This document shows positions 54,882-64,000 of a stretch of 64,000 nucleotides of DNA, one piece after another (the stretch's first letter is position 1; every line of letters starts with the position of its first letter). The position numbers and the translations under genes were made by a program. The DNA is taken from assembly GCA_000231825.2 (NCBI GenBank), contig JH720293.1, positions 3,089,872 through 3,153,871 on the forward strand, in the 5' to 3' direction. The DNA comes from Tetrahymena elliotti 4EA (Eukaryota > Ciliophora > Oligohymenophorea > Hymenostomatida > Tetrahymenidae). The notes beneath the pieces were generated by a model. The model had not been told where the DNA came from. It did no database searches and was given only the letters and a program-made list of their open reading frames with translations.

Positions 54882-57800
54882 TCATTTTTTAGTATTGTAG
54901 CTTGAGTTTTCGTTTCTCTAAGCTGACATTACCTTTGAAGGTATCTTTTTTTCAGGCCTAGAGTCTGATGATTACATTTATTGACGAATATATTCAGTTG
55001 TTTGTTATTTTTTTATTTTATTTGCATAATTAGGATAGGCTACAACTTTTTGTTAGGCATAAGTAATAGCTTTTTGTTTTGTTAATTATTTTGAATTATC
55101 ATCTTGGTATAATTGATTTTGTTACTACTCAGATTCTAACTTTTTTAGATATTTTATATTTATATTTAACTGTCTAAGTCTTTCAGCTCTAGAATCTTAC
55201 TATTCTTCTAGTCTTTGCAAGGCATGACTTTTAGGTTCATCATTATGGTTCCTTCTGCTTGAATGGATTTCTTATCCGTTTTGATTTTCTTAATTTTTAT
55301 TTGATGGATAAATGACATTAGTGTTACTAATCTATGATCTAGATACTTCTGTTTTAGAAATATTTTGAATTTTTAGATCATTATTCAAGAAGTTAAGAAT
55401 TTTATTATTTTAAACTGTATTTTGATTACTCTTCATTTATTTAGATTTATTTTTTTACTAGGCAGATAAGTTATTATTATTATTATTATTATTTAAGTGA
55501 CTTGAATTAGAGAATATAGAACTACTTGTGCTTCTAAAACTTCTATTATGGATATCTTCACTTTATCTCTGATATCTTTAAAGAATCTCTCCCTAGTTAT
55601 AACTTTAACCAACCATCTCTGTTTGGTTTCCTTCTACTTTGCTATAATTACTATTACTATTTGTTTAAATTTAAAAGCTTGATTTTTCATTTTTATAATA
55701 ATATTTATTGATATAAGGCATAGTATCATTTTAATCATTTTTAGGTGGCTAATTTTATTGATCACTAATCAATTCATCATTTAACGACTAATTAATATTT
55801 TTATTAATTGAACGTTGTCTTGAAAATATTTCTCCTTTTTTGAAATTATCATAATAATTTATCTTTTTTTTTGAGTTACTTCTTTCTAATTTAAAAAAAT
55901 ATTTTAGATTAAATTTAATATTCAATGTAAAATAAACAAATTTTAATCATAAAAATACAAAATTCATTTACCGAAAAATGGTTTGGTGGGATTTAAGGGT
56001 TTTTTATGAATAAGTTTTTAGCTGTTTTAATCATTATTTCTCATGTATGCATAGTTTTCATATTTGGAGTTTTCTTACTTATCATTTTTCCTTCTTTCAG
56101 ATTATAATTAGTTCTAATATCCCTAATTCGAGGAGTTATTAGCTCCACCATATAATGAAGGTTCGCTTTAATCTCCATGAGTTATATACCTTTGAATACT
56201 TCGGCTTTTGCTATTATAATTGTGGTTATTGCTATTATGGATAGTGGCATTTTAGTTCCCAATATATGGTAGTTTAATTACATTCTGCAAAATTTTTTCA
56301 GTTGAACGTTAGGGACTTTAATTTATGCTCACTACATTTTTTGAATGGGATCTCATTCTAATCTTTTCTGATTAAACATTTTTTTTTCTGTCATACTCCC
56401 TGTGATTTATTTAATTAGATGGTCCCTATCTAACTGAATGAAATGAAAAATCATTATTTTAAGGAGATACTGAAGCTTCTATATCATCTAATTCTACTAA
56501 AGGTTCATATGAAATTCTATTTACGATTTAGTTTTTGTTTATGATATTTTTTTAATCATTAATGATCTCATCCCTTAATTTCAGCTAATCTTTCAAAAAT
56601 TAAATCTGCATTTATTTATGAAGACTAATAGCTTCTTGCTTCTTTTCTTTATATTAAATCTCTGCATTTTCCTTTTTTTTTAAAAAAAAAGATAAATTTT
56701 CCCACTTTTAATTCAAAAAATAAGTTACAATAATAAGGATGTTTTGCTTAAAAATACTATTCAAATAATTTTAATCACTTTATGTCAACTATTCCTATGA
56801 GATAATCTATTTAATAATTAATTTTAATCAAATATTTCATCTTTTAATTAATTAATTAATTAACCTTATTAAATTTTTATCTGTTATCATATGTTATTTA
56901 ATGTTTCTTTTCAACTTCACTTTTTGATTTTTGAAGGGTGTTAATTAGCTATTGATTATCCTATAATCTTTCTTTATGCTAAAAGCTATCACTAGATCCT
57001 TCCTTTATTTTTCTTTGCTCAGTTAGCAGTTTGAACTGTTCAAATTAAGCTTCTTGAAGCTTTTCATCTAATTTAAAAATTTTCCTCTTTAATTCTAATT
57101 CTTCTTTAAAATGTTCAGCTATTTAAAGTTCAAATTATTTCATGTTTTCTTAAGATTTTTAATCCAAGTTAGTAATCACATCAAGAGCTTCAGAAGGTAA
57201 ATTCATAGCTTTATTTACAATTAAACTAAATTTTCATAAATTTGTAAATAAATGGAAAATACATTTGTTTTATAATAACTTTTTAAGATTTTCATTCTCC
57301 CTCTTGAGACTCTCGATGAGATGAGTATAATTTGAAATGTGGTTATCGACATTTAAATAGTTTCTTTAAACTTAGGTTTTAATATTTTTAGCTCTATTTG
57401 CATAATTTAATGTGTTGTATGTATCTTCAAAACTATTCATGAAAGGACTTACATTAGCTATCATTACAGTTCTACAGTTTCCTCCTAATGAATCCTTTAA
57501 TAAATAACAAAAGCAATTTAATATTATGAATAATTGTGATAGATAATCTAAACTACCTTGAGTAAACGTGTTAGCTTACTTCCTCTATATTGTATGAATG
57601 GATGTTTTACTCCCTTTTCTGCAGCTTCACTGAGAGCTTAAATGCAATTTCCTAGAACTAATAAACTTTAATTTATTTTTGCTCCTTCAATAAGTCTTAT
57701 TCCTCTATTTTAAGTATTAGCAGCTCTCTCACTGCCTGCTAAGTCAACCAAACTCAATTTAGAATATTAAATTTCTGATTAAATACCAGATGCTTTATCC

Positions 57801-58873
57801 TTAATTTACAATTAAACTTATAAAACTGCATGAGATCTACTAGAAACTTCATTTGCTCCTGTACTTTCTATAGTTCTGTGCTTGTTACCAATCTATTTTT
57901 GTATGAAATTAGTTAATTAATTTAGTATCCTATGAGTAAATATAAAAACAGACTTTCAATAAATGGAGAATTTCTTGAGTGTTTTTCACTTCTATTTCAG
58001 TAATTCCATTCACAACAACTCCTTAAGAGGGATCTTCTCTTAAATCAAGATTTTTATCTCTAGCTGTTAAGAGGTCTTTGATTTATTCATTATATATTTC
58101 AATGTAGCTTACTCTAACAATAATATCCTTTGTCAAACAGAGTTTTTAATATTCTTAAAATAAATCATCCATACTCCTTTCCATAATGCCAACATTTTCT
58201 GGGGTTCCAATCATTCTATTTGATATTAAATTAAAAGCTAAAATTACTTTTATATCATTTTTATCTATTTCTGTTAATTAAATGATCTAAACTATCAGAA
58301 TGTAGCAATTGCTAATAAAAAAATAATTACGTATAAGTTTTACCAGCTCCTGTAGCTCCATATGCGAATACTGTTGCATTATAACCATCGAAAATACCTT
58401 TTATAAGTAGTTAAGCAGAATTTTTATATACATCTACTTGATCTGTTTCCTTATCAAATGCAAAATCAAATGCAAACTACATTTCTTTGTTCCTATTTTT
58501 TCTTAATACCTAAAGATATAAAACATAATTTATACTTGGTAAAACTTATGAAAGCAAATAATATCTTTAGTAGATATAATAATATTATAATTACATCATC
58601 TTAGTTCATCTCATATCCTGGATCTAATAAAACTACTACTCTATTATCTAAAATCTTTAATGTCTCATAATCGCTTTTTAATAACTCTTTTTAGTTTAAA
58701 GGTCTTGTCCTTACAACTACCTAATAGATAAAAAAGATACAATGCCTAAATAAGACTTATTTTTAAATAAATATTTTAAATATGATAACCATAATATTAT
58801 TCTAGCCGCTTTTTATTTCCTCTAGAAATTATTGATGGTCTTTATCCAAGACTACCGATTATGGTGAGTTCAT
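54882..58873 (-). CDS. Kinesin-8 family motor (KIF18/KIF19-like)
   Basis: A plus-end-directed kinesin of the class that controls microtubule and, for KIF19, ciliary length (family knowledge). ATG 58871-58873 ([13 protein letters not shown]...), TGA 54882-54884. Several introns interrupt the motor, for example 58721-58789 before [12 protein letters not shown] and one of about 110 nt between KTYT and MIGTPENVG. Motor motifs: [30 protein letters not shown] with the P-loop coded at 58337-58360; switch [13 protein letters not shown]; switch [24 protein letters not shown] and [17 protein letters not shown]. The neck [17 protein letters not shown] followed by NVDNHISNY is typical of kinesin-8. After the motor come a coiled-coil section and a Ser/Asn/Lys-rich basic tail (55-56.7 kb). 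The final introns are approximate. The divergent neighbour starts 978 nt away on the plus strand. Confidence 0.93.
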
Positions 58874-59851
58874 CGTCTTAATTAACTTTAATCTTTGTTG
58901 AAAATATGGTTATTTTGTTTAATTTCAATTAAGCTTTTGATCAATAAATATATGATAAATTTGAAAGACTTATTTTATTGATTCCTAATTTATTATATTT
59001 TAGCTTTAATTAGGATAATTAATATTTGTTAATATTTCTTAAAATAACAATTAATTTATTGAAATTTCAATAGATATATTGATTACTTTATCTAATATTC
59101 ACCAATCGTTTATAATTTATTTAACTTATCTAATTTATTACAAGAAATTTGTGATTATATTTAATTAGCATAAAATAACCGGAACTTTGTAAATTCAATC
59201 TTTTAATTTTATTTATTATTCAAAAGTAAATATTATGAAATATTAAACAAAATAATAATTTTATCCAAATCAAGTCAAAAAAAATTCCAACCTGATTATT
59301 ATTAATTAATTTTTTTAACTTTTTTCGAGACTTAAAAATTTAAGATTTCTAAATTAGAAGTCTTTCTTTTAAAGATATAATTATTATAAAATAAAAATAA
59401 TCTTGCAAGATCATTTTTGATAGTTTTATTTGAATGAATTAGAAAAATTTAAACTACTTATTTGTAAAATTAATAATTTGTAATGGAATTCTTAATTTTA
59501 ATTTAAGAAATGGAAAATTAAAATTATTATCAGTGCTGTTTAAATATAAAATAAACTTAGAAATATGACGAAATTCTAATATTAATGTTTTTTTTAATTA
59601 CAGTTTATTAATAATAAAGGTAAATATAATAAAAACTATGACAACTAATTACTGAATATGTTATTTATTTAGAAATTTTTTAATTGAAATTCTAAATAAA
59701 TTAAAAAAAAATAAATATTGAATTATTAAATTAATTACTAACATTTTATAAAGTTTACTTTAAAAAGCAAAATAGTAGTAGTCTAAGTAGATATATACAG
59801 AATAACAATAAAAATAAATATTTTTTATAAATAATATTAAAGCTCAATTAA
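58874..59851. other. Divergent intergenic region between kinesin-8 and HK-like genes
   Basis: About 980 nt between two start codons facing away from each other, so both promoters must lie here. Strongly AT-rich with no recognisable factor site or coding frame. Confidence 0.65.
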
Positions 59852-62800
59852 ATGTAGAGAGACCTAGTTATTCCTTTATCTTTATCTATAGGAGAAGAGA
59901 CGCTTAGCAATGGTTATGAGGAATAAAATAAAAAGCACTTGAATAAACTAATATTTACAAAGACTATTTTTAATTTGATGTTAAATATAGTACTTATTGG
60001 ATATGTAGGATATAAATTATATGAAAATAAAAAAGAAGGATTGGTAAGTTTGATAATTTTATCAATCCTTTTTCTCATCAATATAGTTATGATTATTTCT
60101 TACTTTTATTACATAAATTAGTTGAAGAATGTTTAGTTGGTCTATGAAATAGTTTATGTTTAAGTAATTTTGTACATAATTAAAAATTACATCAAAGAAA
60201 TAGGAAATGATAGCGATTTATATGATGGAATAGTTATTGGAGGTAGTATGTTTAACGTTATTGTAGGATTTAGTTTTATGAATAAAATTATAATGAATCT
60301 CTATACAATTTTATCAATAACTCTGTATCATTTTACTACTTAGAATAACTATTCAGATATTTTTTATTTTACTTTTACAATGGCTTTCATCTTTCTCAGT
60401 AGTTGTAGAGAATATTTGGAGGAAAAGCATAGGGTAACACTGTATACTTGCAGTAAAAAGAATAATTATGTCGGAGATTAAATTATCGCTCATACTCCTG
60501 TTGGAATTTTAGCAACTAAATTTGATGAATCTTCAATGAAATTTGAACTTATTTCTATGAATGCTAAGGCTTAGCAACTTCTACATTTAGAAGAAAATTA
60601 AAATTCACTGGATAACTTTTTAAAATCCTTTGAAATTGATTCAGATGCTTGTTTGCTGAACAGGAGTGATCTTTCTAATAAACAAATTCATTCAAAGGAG
60701 TAATTAAACAATTAGAAAAAAAAGTAAGATAATGAAATGTCTCTTATGATGTAGTGCAAGTTTCATATGATGAAGATGCAACCTGCATATCCTAGAGATC
60801 TATCTTAAAGAATAAAAAAAAGAAACAATTCTAATGGAAAAAGTCATTTAATTAATGGTTTAGCTGATAAAGATACAGATGTGACTACCAAAAATAATAT
60901 TAATACTCATTCTGTCATAGCTGAAGTGAAGCAATTTAATGGATCTTACAATAATGTGTACTTAAATTTATAGCTCTCTACATATGCTATGATGGGATCA
61001 GATAAGTATGCAATATTCTGCATAAGTCAAGAACCATATAAAAGAGACTACTACAATCTTAAAAACAAGAACTAAAAGTATCAAAACTTTTTCTCTAATT
61101 TCTGCACTTCTTTTGAAAAAAGCTTGATTTGCCAAATAAAAGACTGGAAATTCTTATACAACGAGTTTTTATCAACTTTTGCTCACTCAATTATTTCGCC
61201 AACTAATTAGCTCCTCTAAACTACTTATTTTAATAGCTAGCAAAATGGAGTACAACAAAATTTTAACAGATAAGCTAAAACTAAAAAAACACTGAATATG
61301 GCCTAAGCTGAACAAAAGTATATTAAACCAATATAAAAGAATCTAATGATAAATGAAGGAGGGTTTCATAAATAGATTAATAATAATCTCGAAGATAATT
61401 ATGAAATGCAAATAAATAATAATCAAAGGGGTTCTTAATATAGTATAGGGTGCTCACCTCATATAGATACAAAGTAATAGTAATTCTTTTTCTCATAGGA
61501 TAATAATCATTAGTAAGGAAGTATGAATTTTGATTATTTTAACATAACTCAAGAAAGTATGAATAATATACAACCTCTATACAATCAAATCTAAAATATA
61601 ATTAATAATGCAGATATAGCTCCTCCTCCTAATAATAATAATTTTTCTCCAAAAGCTGGAAATAACTTAATTTAACCTTAGAATATACATAATTTACCTT
61701 TAAATAACTAATCACCTAAATCAGGCAATTTATACAACAATAGAATTAATAATTTAGTATTTAGAGCTAATTATAATAGCCATAGGTTAATGTATGATTA
61801 TTAGAATTGGAATACTCTATATGATTTGGAATTTGGCTAAAATGTCCTAATTAATCAAAGGCAATCAGCAGAATAAATAGATATAGATAGAGTTTTAACA
61901 AGAATAATTTCGATATTTGAAGTTTTGATAATAGAAAAACAAATAAAGATAGTTAAGCAAATCAAGGTTCAAAGCATATAAATTACTTAAAATTCCAAAA
62001 AAGTACATATTATTTTATACAACATATTGCATAATGCTTTTTAATATTGTAAGTACTAATCTTCTATTTAAATTATAATTTCTGACAACTAAAACTGCAT
62101 TACTATTTCAGTTGTAAATGAAATTCATCAGGATGAAGAAAACTAAATCACATACCTTCTTCAGAATTAGATTTTATAGGATTCTAAAAATCTGCTGCAA
62201 AGTGTCAATTTAGATTCATTGAACTAGTTTCCAAATAACCTTTAGCAGCCATCTGATTAGTAGTAGTATGAAAATGGTAACACGAGTAATCATAGTATTC
62301 ACTTAGCAATTTTAGCTAGAAAAAAAGGAGAAAGTTATGGAATAAGGCTAACCAAGTTCTTACTTAGATCTATAGGACCACCAGATAAATTAAAATTTGA
62401 GGCTAAAGATTAAAAATTTACAGTAAGCTTTGACATATTCTTAGATGTTAACTATTAAAGGAAAAAGTAAACAAGTTTATTTTAAAGATATAAGAAAAAC
62501 TCAACAAATAATGATCAAAATTTATCTATGGTGAATTAATAAAATGATGTTAAATAGATATTTGAAACTGTTTATTATTCTCCAACTGAATTTTAATAGT
62601 TTAACCAATATAAGAAATCTGGCTAAAATGTAATTTAAAATGAAGATGTAACTATAAATGTAAATTCTATTGAGGAATATCCTAATAAAATGATAATAGA
62701 ACTAGATGACACATATAAAACAAATGACAAAAACTAAACTAATGCTGTAGATATTTAATTCAAAAGCAGAATAGAAAATCAAAAAAATAATGAATATGAC

Positions 62801-62947
62801 TCATTAGAGTCAGATTTTGATGATATAAGTGAACAATAGCAATCAAATTTACAAGTAACATATGAACAATCTCAAATAACTGCTAGTTTTAACTAATAAG
62901 CAAGAATAAAAACCATCAAGTTTTAAACTATGCAAAAAAAAATATGA
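59852..62947 (+). CDS. Multi-pass histidine-kinase-like protein with degenerate catalytic boxes
   Basis: A single frame of 1,031 aa from ATG 59852 to TGA 62945-62947, no introns. Residues ~30-190 hold about four or five hydrophobic helices (FNLMLNIVLIGYVGYKL, LVSLIILSILFLINIVMIIS, others). A PAS-like segment follows (GILATKFDESSMKFELISMN). A dimerisation/phosphoacceptor-like helix has FLSTFAHSIISPTNQL with His445 where HisKA has HELRTP. A long Asn/Gln-rich linker separates it from an ATPase-like region: N-box-like ILYNILHNAFQYC (Asn728), then GESYGIRLTKFLLRSIG (Gly826, Gly830) in place of the G-boxes. No clear DxGxG box and no receiver domain are seen, and the Glu/Arg/Thr/Pro after the His are mostly lost. 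It is probably a signalling protein derived from a hybrid histidine kinase, perhaps without kinase activity. Remaining coding sequence is Asn/Gln-rich and low-complexity. Confidence 0.8.
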
Positions 62948-63519
62948 TTGATGATCAAAGAAAAAAAAGTTAATATAAATATATTATACTTCCTGGTATC
63001 TTTAGTAAAAATGATCTATTCCAATATCATTAAAGTCTATAATTTATGATTTTGTTATTTATCAATCAGAACAGTTTACGGAGTAACCAATCCTTGTTTT
63101 TTATATTAATCTAATTAATTAAGTGAGATTACACTCAAAAAACTTTATTTTTATTTTGTACTATTATTTATTTTTAATATTACTCTATCACCCTATCTTT
63201 TCATTTAATTTATTTATCTTAAAAATCTGAAGAAACTAAATTTTCCGTATATTTTGCTCTTTAATAATATGTTTATCAAAGAATCTTAATAAACAAATTT
63301 CTTGTTTTTTGGCAAAATAGCAATTTGCTATAAATTTTATCCATCAGTTTGTTTGATTTTGTTATAATCTTACATTTTCTTTTAGTGTAAACCCTTTGAA
63401 AAGTGCTGCTATTACTACTAATAAAAGAAATATTAAATTGGGATTTTTAGTATTGGAAAGATTAATAAGCGAACGAATTAAAATAATTAATTAAGTAGAA
63501 AAATACAGATTAGTGAAAA
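62948..63519. other. Intergenic spacer
   Basis: About 570 nt of AT-rich DNA between two plus-strand genes; no recognisable element. Confidence 0.65.
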
Positions 63520-64000
63520 ATGAAATAAATAATTCTTTTCAGCCTGATGATTGCTACTGTAATGTGCAGTAGTAAATTTTTAGCCACTGAATATACTTAT
63601 CCATCTTAGAATATAATTACCTTTAGGTTGGATGATAACTTCAAGACAAATGCAACTCTAAATTAACTTGGAAAAGTTCCAATGTAAGTAGGATTGTATT
63701 ACATGGAAACTTATTTTACTTCTCCATAGTGCGTCAACTGCTAAATTTATAGCGATAAAACCAGTAAACCTTTTTTATGCAACCAAGAAGATTATTGCAC
63801 CTAATATTAGGAAATAAGAGGAACTGTTGACTCATACTTCAAAGCTAGCGGAAGTCTAATTAACATGAATTTGGTATTAGAAAGTACAGAATTTTATCTA
63901 TCTTATGGTATGTATGTATAATGGATAAGCTAATTGTAGCCAAATCAAATTTACCATTATCAAGGTATAGGACTAGGATTAACTCGTGCTGTATAATCAT
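63520..64000 (+). CDS. Secreted/membrane protein N-terminus, partial; aspartyl-protease-like spacing uncertain
   Basis: Open from the ATG at 63520 to the window edge (160 codons seen). It begins with a clear signal peptide (MKQIILFSLMIATVMCSS). The mature part has Cys71-x2-Cys74, Cys87 and Cys93, then RGTVDSYFKASGSL and YHYQGIGLGLTR. The order CxxC, C, C, then a G/S turn and GIGLGL loosely recalls pepsin-like aspartic proteases of ciliates and plants, in which the DTG motif would lie just before the first CxxC. Here that place reads YYMETYFTSPQCVNC, with no DTG. It could be an inactive relative or an unrelated secreted protein. I make no firm functional call. Confidence 0.7.

Noticed and set aside
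55605..55620. TAACCAACCATCTCT resembles the Tetrahymena chromosome breakage sequence (TAAACCAACCTCTTT).
   Set aside because: It has several mismatches to a motif that is highly constrained, lies within the coding region of the kinesin-8 tail, and no telomeric repeat is near.
1..64000. Search for tRNA or rRNA genes, CRISPR arrays, transposase genes or terminal inverted repeats.
   Set aside because: No GC-rich tRNA-like fold with a TTCGA/TTCAA loop, no regular repeat-spacer array and no transposase-like frame was recognised by eye.

Overview
The window looks like nuclear DNA of an oligohymenophorean ciliate, most likely Tetrahymena or a close relative, and probably from the macronuclear genome. 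It is very A+T-rich. Long reading frames only appear when TAA and TAG are read as glutamine and TGA as the sole stop. Introns are AT-rich with GTA...TAG borders, mostly about 35-110 nt and occasionally 270-350 nt. Genes are large (0.5-4 thousand codons) and separated by AT-rich spacers with nothing recognisable. No tRNA, rRNA, CRISPR, transposase or telomere repeat was seen.

Layout. (1) 1-16.05 kb, minus strand: three head-to-tail paralogues of a large multi-pass membrane protein with a central PAS domain (ciliate 'TmcB-like' architecture). The first copy runs off the left edge. (2) 16.69-22.95 kb, minus: a leishmanolysin-family (M8) ectodomain whose zinc motif is degenerate, followed by an EGF-like module, a long furin/growth-factor-receptor-like Cys-rich stalk and a multi-pass C-terminus. 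The four-intron model is in frame throughout, at 1,907 aa. (3) 23.66-28.76 kb, minus: a fourth, intronless and diverged TmcB-like PAS membrane protein. (4) 30.18-43.54 kb, plus: a giant HECT E3 ubiquitin ligase of HUWE1/TOM1 type with long acidic/Ser tracts. (5) 44.14-49.20 kb, plus: a kinesin-12/KIF15-like motor, 1,520 aa. (6) 50.12-51.64 kb, minus: a 507-aa protein with a half-B-box-like Cys/His cluster. (7) 51.89-54.11 kb, minus: Rab escort protein, 722 aa. (8) 54.88-58.87 kb, minus: kinesin-8 (KIF18/19-like). (9) 59.85-62.95 kb, plus: a 1,031-aa membrane histidine-kinase-like protein with degenerate catalytic boxes. (10) 63.52 kb to the right edge, plus: the N-terminus of a secreted or membrane Cys-containing protein.

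Functionally this is ordinary eukaryotic gene order with no operons. The left half is dominated by surface or sensory membrane proteins, and the right half by cytoskeletal motors, ubiquitin ligation and Rab prenylation. The most unusual points are the tandem expansion of PAS membrane receptors, the predicted dead metalloprotease fused to a receptor-like stalk and membrane tail, and the histidine-kinase-like protein that has lost most canonical ATP-binding glycines. Coordinates for spliced genes give the outer limits (start codon to stop codon). Introns that could be resolved are stated per gene.
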